Source of the DNA: a bacterium SM23_31
Lineage (GTDB): Bacteria > SM23-31
DNA: 17,424 bases
Assembly: GCA_001304035.1 (NCBI GenBank)
Contig: LJUD01000041.1
Location: 1 to 17,424 of the forward strand
Direction: 5' to 3'
The notes beneath the pieces were generated by a model. That model ran no database searches. It was not told where the DNA came from and worked only from the letters and a program-made list of their open reading frames with translations. This document shows, piece by piece, positions 7,939 through 16,000 of this stretch. Positions within the stretch are counted from its first letter, which is position 1; each line of letters starts with the position of its first letter. The position numbers and the translations under genes are program-made.

Positions 7939-7967
7939 TTGACAAAAATAATGTACATGTGTATATT
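7939..7967 (+). promoter_or_regulatory. Sigma70-type promoter P1
   Basis: TTGACA (7939-7944), exactly 17 nt, then TATATT (7962-7967), preceded by long A-rich tracts. Transcription would begin near 7974, giving a leader of about 275 nt that contains the DnaA boxes. Confidence 0.65.
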
Positions 7968-8076
7968 AGTAATGTGAATATATGCTCATTTATGTTCATC
8001 ATATTTCTGAAAAACTATAAAAACAATCTTGGAACACTGAAAGAGTTTTATATGTTATATACAAAAAATTAACATA

Positions 8077-8110
8077 TTATCCACACATATTATCCACATA
8101 TTGTGGATAA
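8077..8110. promoter_or_regulatory. Cluster of three perfect DnaA boxes
   Basis: TTATCCACA occurs at 8077-8085 and 8090-8098 on the plus strand and as TGTGGATAA at 8102-8110. Boxes two and three form an inverted pair around TAT. All match the strong DnaA consensus TTATNCACA without mismatch. The cluster lies between promoters P1 and P2. It could bind DnaA to control the reductase gene, as is known for E. coli nrdAB, or be part of a replication origin next to the AT-rich DNA on its left. Confidence 0.75.
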
Positions 8111-8144
8111 TTATATTGTAACAACAACATATTGAATTTTTTAC

Positions 8145-8173
8145 TTGACAAATAGATTTTGAGAAAGTATATT
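8145..8173 (+). promoter_or_regulatory. Sigma70-type promoter P2
   Basis: TTGACA (8145-8150), 17 nt, TATATT (8168-8173): the same boxes and spacing as P1, about 206 bp downstream. Transcription would begin near 8180, about 70 nt before the reductase start codon, making it the likelier main promoter. Confidence 0.7.
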
Positions 8174-8249
8174 AAAACCCGTTGTCCTGAATTAAAAATA
8201 AAGAGTAATGCTTGGTAAACGGTAATCAGAAATAAAATGGAGTATGTTA

Positions 8250-10727
8250 ATGGCTGACATTATCGACATATATTTAGATAAATCACCCGTAGAAAAAGAA
8301 CGCAAAATTAACTCTAAAAAGAATAAGCAATCTATATCTAACGACATTCCTAGTCCTGTCAGGGAAATATTAGAACTTGAAAAAGACAAGGCAAATAGTA
8401 AAATCCCGGGTAACAGTAAAAATGAGAATGAGGTTGGGGATGCTAAACCTGTGAAAATCGAGCTTTTAGAAAATGCGGTAAGAGTTTTAAAAAAACGGTA
8501 CTTGTTAAAAGACGGTAAAGGTAATATCATTGAAACTCCTGAGGAAATGTTTCGTAGAGTGGCAAAATGTGCAGCGGCAGTTGAGAAAAAATACGATGAA
8601 AATTATGATGTTGTAAAGCTTGAGGATACATTTTACGGTATGCTTGCCCGGCTGGAGTTCCTGCCGAATTCTCCGACACTGATGAATGCCGGGAAAAAAA
8701 ACGGACAATTGTCAGCTTGTTTTGTTCTGCCGGTCGAGGACTCGATGGAAGGAATATTTGATTCCATTAAACATGCGGCGTTAATACATAAGACAGGGGG
8801 TGGAACCGGGTTCGCTTTTTCGCGGCTAAGACCCAAAAATGATGCAGTTCTTTCAACACACGGTGTTGCAAGTGGACCGGTTTCGTTCATGACCGTATTC
8901 GACGCTGCAACGGAAGCCGTAAAACAGGGTGGTACCCGCAGAGGGGCGAACATGGGTATTCTGCGGGTCGACCACCCTGATATCCTCGGTTTTATCACCT
9001 GCAAATTTGACAACAACCGTATCAATAATTTCAATATCTCGGTTGCTATAACGGAAAAATTTATGAAAAAGGTGAAGTCGGGTGAAGATTACGACCTTAT
9101 TAATCCCCGCAGTAGTAAATCTATTGGTCAGCTTAATGCACGCAAGGTGTTCGACCTCATTGTTAATATGGCATGGAAAAACGGCGACCCCGGGATTATT
9201 TTCCTCGACAGAATTAACAAAGATAATCCCACACCTGAAATTGATGAAATGGAGAGTACCAATCCTTGCGGGGAACAGCCCCTGCTTCCCTATGAAGCTT
9301 GTAATCTCGGGTCTTTAAATCTACATAAAATGATAAAAAAGGAAAATGGAAAAGTTACCATTGATTACGATAAACTGAGGTCTACGGTCCACAGGTGTGT
9401 TCATTTTCTTGACAACATTATTGATGCCAACCATTACCCCCTGCCGGAGATCGACAGCATGGTTAAATTCAATAGAAAAATCGGCCTCGGCGTTATGGGA
9501 TATACCGACATGCTTGTTGAATTAGGAATTCCTTATAATTCTGATGAAGCTCTTAAATTGGGGGAAGAAGTTATGTGCTTCATCAATAAGGAAGCAAAGA
9601 TAAAATCGATGGAAATTGCAAAGACGAAGGGTGCATTTCCAAACTTTAAAAACTCAATTTACGGAAAGGCAGGGCTGCCGGAAATACGTAATGCTACCGT
9701 TACAACCATAGCTCCGACCGGTACGATCAGCATAATTGCAAACGCTTCCAGCGGTATCGAACCGATTTTCGCAATTTCATACTATCGGAATGTGATGGAT
9801 AACGATATACTGGTAGAAGTCAATCCCCTGTTCGAAAAAGTAGCCAGGGAACGTGGATTCTATTCCGAAGAATTAATGGAAAAAATCGCTAAACAAGGTA
9901 CTGTTCAAAACATTACGGAAATCCCCGAAGATGTTCGCCGATTGTTCGTAACTTCGCATGATATTTTACCGGAAGATCATATAAAAACTCAGGCGGCATT
10001 TCAAAAACACTGTGATAATGCTGTTTCAAAAACAGTAAATTTCGCACACGATGCCACAGCCCAAGATATCGAAAAAGTCTTCTTTTTAGCATACGAATTA
10101 GGGTGCAAAGGTGTTACTGTTTTTCGTGACCGGTGCAGAGATGCCCAGGTCCTTAATATAGCACATAAGCAGAAAGAAGATACAACCCGTACCGAAGGAA
10201 AAATAAAAATTATCCCCGACAGCACTATAGAGATTACTCCGAGAGAACGGGGCAAAATTACCTATGGCGCTACGGAAAAAACGATTACAAGTGACGGTAC
10301 GTTATACGTTACTATTAATCAGGACAAGCACGGGTTGTGCGAGGTGTTTACAAACATCGGTAAACACGGCAGCGACGTTGCCGCATGGTCTGAAGCTGTA
10401 GGACGATTGATTTCACTCTGTCTGCGTTCCGGAGTATCGCTTAAATCGATCATTAAACAAATGCGAGGTATCACAAGCAGACCTATCTGGCAAAACGGGG
10501 AGCAAATCCTTTCTGTTCCCGATGCAATCGGCAGAGCGCTTTCACGCTATCTTACCGATGACGAGGATCAGATTCAGATTAAAGTCCCGGGTAATGTGAC
10601 AACGCCCAGATTCTCGGACAATGGACGCATAGTAGCATTCTCTGCCTGTCCCGACTGCGGAAGCCCGCTTGAATATGAAAGTGGATGTGTTGTTTGCCGC
10701 AGCTGCGGTTTTTCAAAATGCGGATAG
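8250..10727 (+). CDS. nrdJ: Adenosylcobalamin-dependent (class II) ribonucleoside-diphosphate reductase
   Basis: Reduces ribonucleotides to deoxyribonucleotides using a radical from coenzyme B12. I start at the ATG at 8250 (MADIIDIYLDK, 825 residues), because GGAG at 8239-8242 is 7 nt upstream; an in-frame ATG at 8244 is too close to it. Residues 1-70 are lysine-rich and probably disordered, with no clear ATP-cone. The reductase barrel follows: ETPEEMFRRVA (about 95-105), SACF with redox Cys157, the HKTGGGTGFAFSRLRP loop, NPCGEQPL with Asn338, Cys340 and Glu342 (radical Cys and partners), and EACNLGSLNL with the second redox Cys351. A TSCPD-type domain follows at about 680-790 (TLYVTINQDKHGLCEVF, GSDVAAWSEAVGRLISL). 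The tail has a zinc-ribbon-like CPDC-N10-CVVCRSCGFSKCG, likely the cysteine shuttle that re-reduces the active site. All catalytic residues are intact and no small NrdB-like subunit is nearby, as expected for class II. Confidence 0.95.
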   Translation: MADIIDIYLDKSPVEKERKINSKKNKQSISNDIPSPVREILELEKDKANSKIPGNSKNENEVGDAKPVKIELLENAVRVLKKRYLLKDGKGNIIETPEEMFRRVAKCAAAVEKKYDENYDVVKLEDTFYGMLARLEFLPNSPTLMNAGKKNGQLSACFVLPVEDSMEGIFDSIKHAALIHKTGGGTGFAFSRLRPKNDAVLSTHGVASGPVSFMTVFDAATEAVKQGGTRRGANMGILRVDHPDILGFITCKFDNNRINNFNISVAITEKFMKKVKSGEDYDLINPRSSKSIGQLNARKVFDLIVNMAWKNGDPGIIFLDRINKDNPTPEIDEMESTNPCGEQPLLPYEACNLGSLNLHKMIKKENGKVTIDYDKLRSTVHRCVHFLDNIIDANHYPLPEIDSMVKFNRKIGLGVMGYTDMLVELGIPYNSDEALKLGEEVMCFINKEAKIKSMEIAKTKGAFPNFKNSIYGKAGLPEIRNATVTTIAPTGTISIIANASSGIEPIFAISYYRNVMDNDILVEVNPLFEKVARERGFYSEELMEKIAKQGTVQNITEIPEDVRRLFVTSHDILPEDHIKTQAAFQKHCDNAVSKTVNFAHDATAQDIEKVFFLAYELGCKGVTVFRDRCRDAQVLNIAHKQKEDTTRTEGKIKIIPDSTIEITPRERGKITYGATEKTITSDGTLYVTINQDKHGLCEVFTNIGKHGSDVAAWSEAVGRLISLCLRSGVSLKSIIKQMRGITSRPIWQNGEQILSVPDAIGRALSRYLTDDEDQIQIKVPGNVTTPRFSDNGRIVAFSACPDCGSPLEYESGCVVCRSCGFSKCG

Positions 10728-10748
10728 CCCTCCTGTTTAAATAAATAA

Positions 10749-10791
10749 CCCTCTCCGATCCCGAAGATTCGGGAACCGGGAGGGGTTTTTT
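10749..10791 (+). terminator. Rho-independent terminator of the reductase gene
   Basis: A long GC-rich hairpin (CCTCTCCG/CCGGGAGG outer part with a mismatch and wobble, ATCCCGAA-GA-TTCGGGAA inner part) begins 21 nt after the reductase stop and is followed by TTTTTT at 10786-10791. Confidence 0.85.
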
Positions 10792-10932
10792 ATTGTATTT
10801 TACTTTATTTTTTATTTCACTCAAAGTCCCGTCAAGACCACCGCGAAGTGCCATTTGAGGGACAGGCAGTTATACCGTAAGTGAATTTTAGGGATCTTGT
10901 AAGAAAAAATGATATATAGATATGCGAATTGC

Positions 10933-10949
10933 AAAAAACCGAAAGGCTT
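10933..10949 (-). terminator. Possible weak terminator after the SPOR gene
   Basis: On the minus strand, AAGCC-TTTC-GGTTT followed by further Ts lies right at the stop codon. The stem is only 5 bp with one G-U pair, so the call is tentative. Confidence 0.3.
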
Positions 10950-11532
10950 ATTTTGAAAAAGATGTGTCTATTTTTGCACGAGTTGTATCTGTGTATAAGA
11001 GGGAATCATCCAACAATACTCTTGGCGCCAGTTTAGAGGGAAAAACTTTTGTTAGTACAACCCAGGCTCCCGGATACAATTTTATCAACTTCTGTGTCTT
11101 GAATAATTCCGCATCTTCCCGCTTTATAAAATCTCCTACCCTGATTTTATGAAAAGGCGGGTCAAATATTCTATATACTTGTTCTCCAATTATAGCTATA
11201 ATTGCATTAAAGTGGGCTTCTTCCGCTTCCTGGCGGTTTGTAGTTAAAAAAATCTGTATCCGGTATCCGGGAATCGATGTAGTACTGTCAATTGTACTAT
11301 CCGCAGTCTGCTCAAACATGCTCAAATTGATTTCTCCTGCCTGGACTTTTTTATAGTCCTTAAATGAAGGCTGAGAGATTATGAAAGTATCCGATAATCC
11401 TCCCGGATCAAAAAGTTCTTGTTCTGCCAATTCTTCAGGTTTAAGACTCTTCGGGTCCTTTGCCTTCCTTGCCGAACTTGAACACGTGCAGAATAACAGA
11501 AGTAATGAAAATATAATAATTATATACCGCAT
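10948..11532 (-). CDS. SPOR-domain lipoprotein
   Basis: A 194-residue protein beginning at the ATG at 11532-11530, with no strong Shine-Dalgarno sequence. Residues 2-16 are a short hydrophobic signal (YIIIIFSLLLLFCT) followed by Cys17 and serines, which fits a Bacteroidota-style lipoprotein signal, although the -3 to -1 residues (F-C-T) are not canonical. Residues 20-87 are a flexible linker. Residues about 88-163 match a SPOR domain (YRIQIFLTTNRQEAEEAHF ... YRIFDPPFHKIRVGDF ... AELFKTQKLIKLYPGAWVV), which in other proteins binds denuded peptidoglycan at division sites. A 30-residue polar tail follows. The product is probably attached to a membrane and reaches into the periplasm to touch the cell wall. 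It is convergent with the reductase gene and seems to be transcribed alone. Confidence 0.85.
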   Translation of the reverse strand: MRYIIIIFSLLLLFCTCSSSARKAKDPKSLKPEELAEQELFDPGGLSDTFIISQPSFKDYKKVQAGEINLSMFEQTADSTIDSTTSIPGYRIQIFLTTNRQEAEEAHFNAIIAIIGEQVYRIFDPPFHKIRVGDFIKREDAELFKTQKLIKLYPGAWVVLTKVFPSKLAPRVLLDDSLLYTDTTRAKIDTSFSK

Positions 11533-11866
11533 AGAGATAACCGAAAGCTGAAGACCGGGTAAAATGTAACAATTTCACTTTAAAAGTGCAAATAATAATT
11601 TTTATATCGGATTAATTATTTAAATGCATGAAAAGATTTAGTATGCGATTTTTTGGATTATGTTATAAACTGCGCAATTGATTTCGGATTTTCAAGCCGC
11701 AGTGCAATTTTCTGTATTTATTTTTATGAAATGAATGAATATGAAAACGAAGACGGAAATACCTTCGCCGGCAGAAATTTTTTTATTTAAGGGGGAATAT
11801 ATGAGACGGATTTACGGCAGACGAAGGCAAGTCATCAAATCAACTATATGTTTTATTTTGTAGCCG
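11533..11866. other. 334-bp intergenic region, only a tiny ORF visible
   Basis: This separates the start of the SPOR gene from the end of the RND gene. Most is AT-rich with no repeat, RNA gene or clear promoter that I can support. The only notable element is the small plus-strand reading frame listed separately near its right end. Confidence 0.6.
11801..11863 (+). CDS. Possible 20-residue small ORF with a strong ribosome binding site
   Basis: AAGGGGG (11789-11795) is 5 nt before an ATG that opens a basic peptide, MRRIYGRRRQVIKSTICFIL, ending in TAG 4 nt from the convergent RND stop codon. The same frame is open upstream to an ATG at 11735 (42 residues in all), without a clear binding site there. 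Another 19-codon frame starts at 11731, and its TAA at 11788-11790 overlaps the Shine-Dalgarno sequence. I recognise no family, and it may be chance. Confidence 0.2.
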   Translation: MRRIYGRRRQVIKSTICFIL

Positions 11867-14800
11867 TTATTGTTTCCTGTCAACCATAGCATATACAGTC
11901 GGAATTACGACAAGAGTAAGGATGGTTGAGCTTATCAGGCCGGCGATAACAGTAATTGCCATGGGTGTCCGTATTTCCGCACCCTCGCCGAATCCGAGTG
12001 CCATCGGCAGCAGCCCGAGAACCGTCGTTGCAGTGGTCATCAGGATCGGGCGGAGGCGGACTCTTCCGGCAAGAATAATAGCCTCAGCTTTTTGCATACC
12101 GCGCCGGCGAAGTTGATTAATATAATCGACAAATACAATGGCATTATTTACGACAATTCCCGCAAGCATTATCATCCCGATAAAAACCACGACGCTGATA
12201 GATATATTTAGAATATAAAGCGTAGCAACTACTCCGATAATGGCAAGCGGGATGGTAAAGAGTATGACGAACGGGTGTATAAGAGACTCAAACTGTGATG
12301 CCATCACCACGTATACCAGAAATACCGCCAGAATAAGTGCAAAGCGGAGGCTGTTCATCGATGTCTGCATTTCCTTGTTCTGACCGGTAATTGCGAATGA
12401 GAAATCGTCCGGTTTTTGAACTTCCCGGAGTGCATTATCAATTCGCTTTGTTATCGAACCAAGGTCGATTCCGGTGATGTTTGCACTTACAAGCGCTGTG
12501 CGCTGCTGATTGATGCGCCGGATTTCGCTGGGACCTTCGTTTATAGAAATGGTTGCCACCGCTGAAAGCGGGATAGGTTTGGGATTGCCCGGGTTTATAA
12601 CAAGACGGTATAAATCCTCCAGGCTTGCTTTATCTTCCTCCCGGACTCTGACAAGAATATCAATTTTGCGTTCCCGGTCTTTAAATTCGGTTGCTACTTC
12701 ACCTTTAATCTTATTTCTTACCAAAGACGCAACCTGGTAAATATTCAGATTATTCTTTGCTAACTTTGTGCGGTCGTACGTGATCTGAACCTCTGGGCTG
12801 CCCCTGCGGATATTCGATTTTACATCGGTCAGCCCCTCAATTAACGATAAGCGGGCAACAACCTCGTCACTGAGCAGTTGCAGTTTTTCAAGGTTGTACC
12901 CCTGGATTTCCACTTCCACCGGGGTCTTGAAACTGAAAAGTGTAGGCCTGGAAAGCTTTGCCGTTACACCGGAATAATTGGGCAGCTGCCGGCGAATAGA
13001 AGACATTGCCATGTCCTCTCTCGCAATGAGATTCCCCCCTTCATCGAGAGAGGCTGTTATGCGGGCAGTATGTTCTCCCTCCTCGGACGATGATGTGGTA
13101 CTTTTACGTTCAACGCCAATCACCGAACTTATCCTGCTGACTTCCGGTACACTTCGAGTCATGTTTTCAATAGCTGATACATTTTCGACTGTCTGTTCGA
13201 GAGGCGTTCCTACCGGGTATGTCAACTCGATGGTAAACTCCCCCTGGTGGAGTTCAGGAATCAATTCCATTCCAAGTCCGGGCAGTAAATACAAAATACA
13301 CCCGGCAAACAACGCCGCCGCTGATATAATCACTTTGCCCTTGTGTCTTAGTGCGCCGCTGATGATTGAAGGATACGCACCGCTGATAAGCATGTATAAA
13401 CGGTTGAATATTCCGAGCCCCGGTATAAAGATAAAAAGGGCAATGAAAACGATAATTAAAATCAGTGATGTCAGGTACGCTAATATTGTAATAAGTAATA
13501 TAATTGATAACTTGCTTATCAATGAAAACGCTGCCTCCGAAATAAAACGGATCAACATGTAGATGAATGTAAACGGGAATGAAAGCCATGCAAGTACTTT
13601 TGTTAAAAATGTAGGTCTGCCCTTTGTCCAGACAATGTACTTTGAATATAAGATTTTTAAGGAATTATATGCGCTGAATTGCATTAAATTATTCCAGAAA
13701 AGATCGCCCCAGACGTTCGGAAGCGTATGCTGTCTGCCGGAAACCGGCTGCTGATCAATTTTCTCCAGATTCTTTTGAACAATAAACGGTCCGCCAATCA
13801 GGAAAAGCAATCCTTTACAGATAATTATTATGAATTCTACGGCTACAAGTACTAATGTAGCTATAGATTGGAAAATTTTTATGAAAAGTTCAAACACCGT
13901 GAAAATTAAATTCCCCGGCAGCGAACCGAAAAGGGATACAACATGCACAAACGACGCATCCTCACGGAGAGATTTATGTTTCTTCCTGACATTCTCAAGT
14001 GAACGGAAGCGTAAGAGTTCAGCAGTTTGAAGATGCCTGACTGCTGAGCCGGTTTCTTTTAGCGGTGACAGCTGTCGTGAAGCTAACATCGGTATAAAAA
14101 AGAGGGCGGCAAGCAGTGAGGCTAAAAGTGAAAATACTACCACGAGAGACATATCACCGAATATCTGTCCCGCAATTCCTTCAACGAAGACAATCGGGAA
14201 AAATACGGCAATAGTTGTTAGTGTAGATGCAATAACTGCGCTGCCGACTTCGCCTGTTCCGCGAATTGCAGCATCCGTGATAGTATCTCCCTCCTCACGG
14301 CATCGAAAAATAGATTCCAGTACCACTATGGAGTTGTCGACGAGCATTCCGATCCCGAGCGCCAGACCTCCGAGTGACATAATGTTCAGAGAAACATCGA
14401 AAATATACATCGGTGCAAACGTAGCTATTACCGAAACCGGTATGGCAAGTCCGATAATAAATGTACTGAGAATATTGCGGAGAAAAAAGTATAATACAAT
14501 AATAGCAAGCACACCGCCCATAATTGCCGTATTGCGGACTTCATTAATCGAACTTTTAATAAATATTGACTGGTCGGTCAGGGCTTGGATTTGAACTCCT
14601 TCGGGAAGGGAATGAGCCAGAAAGTCGGTCATATTCTGTCTGGTTTCCAGGTCGACGTCGGGAACATTACCGGATTGCATTTGTTTGACAAATTGCTGCT
14701 GTACAGGGCTGCCGAAAATGCGTGATTTAACCAATCCCGCAACAGTAACAATATTGGCGTCCGCTTCTTTGTATATTTCTATATCTACACTTTCAACGGC

Positions 14801-15631
14801 ATTGACCCGGGTTATTACTTCACGGTCTTTATTGGTTTTAAATATTCTGCCGATATCCTTGATCCGTATATCGGCGCCGCTTCGCGACCCGATTATTAAC
14901 TCCCTGATTTCGTCAAGCGTACGGAATTCATTCAATGTTCGGACAAGATACTCGGTATTACCTTCCTTGAGGTTGCCCCCCGCAAGATTTATATTTTCCT
15001 GCGAAAGCCTCATGTTAATCTCATCTATGCCGATATTCAGCACCGTCAACTGGTCTTCGCTGATTTCTACGCGGATTTCTTCTTCGAGCCCGCCTTTGAC
15101 CTTGACTGCCGCAACACCCGGCAGGGTCTCAAGTTCGCGCCGGATATCTTCTTCAGCAATGCGCCTGAGTGCAAACAGGTCTAAATCGCCGTATAATCCG
15201 AAGTGCATTATGGGATCAAGAGTGGGATCATACCTGAGTATCATTGGTCGTTTTACATCTTGAGGAAGGAAGACCTGGTCAAGTTTTTCACGAACGTCCT
15301 GAGTGGCAAGATTCATGTCCGTGTCCCACGTAAATTCGAGGATTACGTCGGAAAATCCCGTTTTTGATATTGAACTGATATTGACGAGATGATTGACTAT
15401 GCCGAGAGCCTGTTCAATTGGGCGCGAGATGACAGTCTCAACCTCCTCAGGAGCCGTGCCGGGATATTCCGTGCGAACAGTAATCGATGGATAGGTTATT
15501 TCCGGCATTAGGTTTAATGAAAGACGGTAATACGATATTATACCAAAAACAAAAACCGCTACGACTATCATTAAAATCGCAACGGGGCGCGTTGTAGTAA
15601 TACGAAATGTTTCCTTATGTCGCTGCTTCAT
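11867..15631 (-). CDS. RND efflux transporter permease (HAE1-like) with an extra membrane insertion
   Basis: A 1,254-residue inner-membrane proton-driven exporter of the AcrB/MexB superfamily. TM1 is at about 15-37, followed by the first porter domain (to about 360, with NLMPEITYPSITVRTEYPGTAPEEVE). TM2-TM6 are at about 366-518, including TM4 with GLALGIGMLVDNSIVVLES and the proton-relay Asp432. The second large periplasmic domain is at about 785-1090, and TM8-TM12 at about 1095-1250 (AGIVVNNAIVFVDYINQLR). AcrB-type proteins have about 1,030-1,050 residues. The surplus lies between TM6 (ends about 518) and TM7 (about 766-785): residues about 522-745 contain hydrophobic segments at 566-618 and 676-741 that could add four or so helices. 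The start is the ATG at 15631-15629, with no good Shine-Dalgarno sequence. The adaptor gene lies 561 bp upstream on the same strand; the substrate cannot be told. Confidence 0.93.
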   Translation of the reverse strand: MKQRHKETFRITTTRPVAILMIVVAVFVFGIISYYRLSLNLMPEITYPSITVRTEYPGTAPEEVETVISRPIEQALGIVNHLVNISSISKTGFSDVILEFTWDTDMNLATQDVREKLDQVFLPQDVKRPMILRYDPTLDPIMHFGLYGDLDLFALRRIAEEDIRRELETLPGVAAVKVKGGLEEEIRVEISEDQLTVLNIGIDEINMRLSQENINLAGGNLKEGNTEYLVRTLNEFRTLDEIRELIIGSRSGADIRIKDIGRIFKTNKDREVITRVNAVESVDIEIYKEADANIVTVAGLVKSRIFGSPVQQQFVKQMQSGNVPDVDLETRQNMTDFLAHSLPEGVQIQALTDQSIFIKSSINEVRNTAIMGGVLAIIVLYFFLRNILSTFIIGLAIPVSVIATFAPMYIFDVSLNIMSLGGLALGIGMLVDNSIVVLESIFRCREEGDTITDAAIRGTGEVGSAVIASTLTTIAVFFPIVFVEGIAGQIFGDMSLVVVFSLLASLLAALFFIPMLASRQLSPLKETGSAVRHLQTAELLRFRSLENVRKKHKSLREDASFVHVVSLFGSLPGNLIFTVFELFIKIFQSIATLVLVAVEFIIIICKGLLFLIGGPFIVQKNLEKIDQQPVSGRQHTLPNVWGDLFWNNLMQFSAYNSLKILYSKYIVWTKGRPTFLTKVLAWLSFPFTFIYMLIRFISEAAFSLISKLSIILLITILAYLTSLILIIVFIALFIFIPGLGIFNRLYMLISGAYPSIISGALRHKGKVIISAAALFAGCILYLLPGLGMELIPELHQGEFTIELTYPVGTPLEQTVENVSAIENMTRSVPEVSRISSVIGVERKSTTSSSEEGEHTARITASLDEGGNLIAREDMAMSSIRRQLPNYSGVTAKLSRPTLFSFKTPVEVEIQGYNLEKLQLLSDEVVARLSLIEGLTDVKSNIRRGSPEVQITYDRTKLAKNNLNIYQVASLVRNKIKGEVATEFKDRERKIDILVRVREEDKASLEDLYRLVINPGNPKPIPLSAVATISINEGPSEIRRINQQRTALVSANITGIDLGSITKRIDNALREVQKPDDFSFAITGQNKEMQTSMNSLRFALILAVFLVYVVMASQFESLIHPFVILFTIPLAIIGVVATLYILNISISVVVFIGMIMLAGIVVNNAIVFVDYINQLRRRGMQKAEAIILAGRVRLRPILMTTATTVLGLLPMALGFGEGAEIRTPMAITVIAGLISSTILTLVVIPTVYAMVDRKQ

Positions 15632-15738
15632 GTATACACTGTTGTGGTTTGATGATTACGTGGTTGTCATTAGATAGTTTTCAGTTATCATCTATCAGCT
15701 TAATTATTAATAATCTTAACGTTTCATTATATTTATTG

Positions 15739-15763
15739 TAGGGGCAAGGTTGCCGTGCCCTTA
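15739..15763. repeat. Dispersed-type GC-rich hairpin repeat
   Basis: TAGGGGCAAGGTTGCC then GTGCCCTTA, with arms GGGCA and TGCCC. It stands out from the surrounding AT-rich DNA and resembles the 'GGGCACGGCAACCTTGCCCC' intergenic repeats common in environmental genomes (from memory). Its core ACGGCAACCTT recurs at 6675-6685. Confidence 0.45.
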
Positions 15764-15940
15764 TTTTTACTGTCATCCATTCCTAATTGAAAAATACGAT
15801 TTTATTATCAAATTATCAATTAAAAAGCAGGCTTATTCGCGGATTTTTTTAGCAAGTAACCGGTCTTTAAGCGGAGATTTTAAATAAAACTTTTATAATC
15901 TCAGGAAACAATTTTGACAATACTTCACAAAATCGGAACA

Positions 15941-16000
15941 TTATTGGTGCCTGACAAGGTTGATATCAGTCTTGAACTCCCGTGTCGTGAGAATTGTCAT
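15941..16000 (-). pseudogene. Relic of a Phd/YefM-type antitoxin (N-terminal fragment)
   Basis: The minus strand from ATG at 16000 reads MTILTTREFKTDINLVRHQ then TAA. This resembles the start of Phd-family antitoxins of the form MTxLTxREFNQDVSRAKRA, which form the DNA-binding N-terminal part. Nothing after the stop continues the family in any frame I tried, and no toxin gene is nearby. It is therefore most likely a truncated remnant; such a short match could be chance. Confidence 0.4.

Larger units (their letters stand above)
7704..8249. promoter_or_regulatory. AT-rich control region upstream of the ribonucleotide reductase
   Basis: A 546-bp divergent intergenic region with no gene. The left part (7704-7900) shows nothing definite. 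From about 7905 it becomes extremely A/T-rich (long A tracts before the first promoter, like an UP element), followed by promoter P1, a 7-bp inverted repeat TATGTTA/TAACATA (8051-8076), a DnaA-box cluster and promoter P2. I looked for a cobalamin riboswitch because the downstream enzyme uses B12, and saw no recognisable B12 box. Confidence 0.75.

Noticed and set aside
7945..8110. NrdR repressor boxes upstream of nrdJ
   Set aside because: The palindromes present fit DnaA boxes; none matches the 16-bp NrdR pattern closely enough, nor as a properly spaced pair.
7974..8249. Cobalamin riboswitch in the leader of the B12-dependent reductase
   Set aside because: No B12-box-like GCCACTG motif or fitting stem set is visible; the leader is almost pure A/T apart from the DnaA boxes.
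8192..9034. Minus-strand ORFs opposite the reductase gene
   Set aside because: They are antisense shadows of a clearly coding gene, with no family resemblance or start signals.
12978..15263. Plus-strand ORFs of up to ~190 codons opposite the RND gene
   Set aside because: Their composition (rich in S, I, T, R) is that expected from the reverse complement of membrane-protein codons, and the RND frame is unambiguous.
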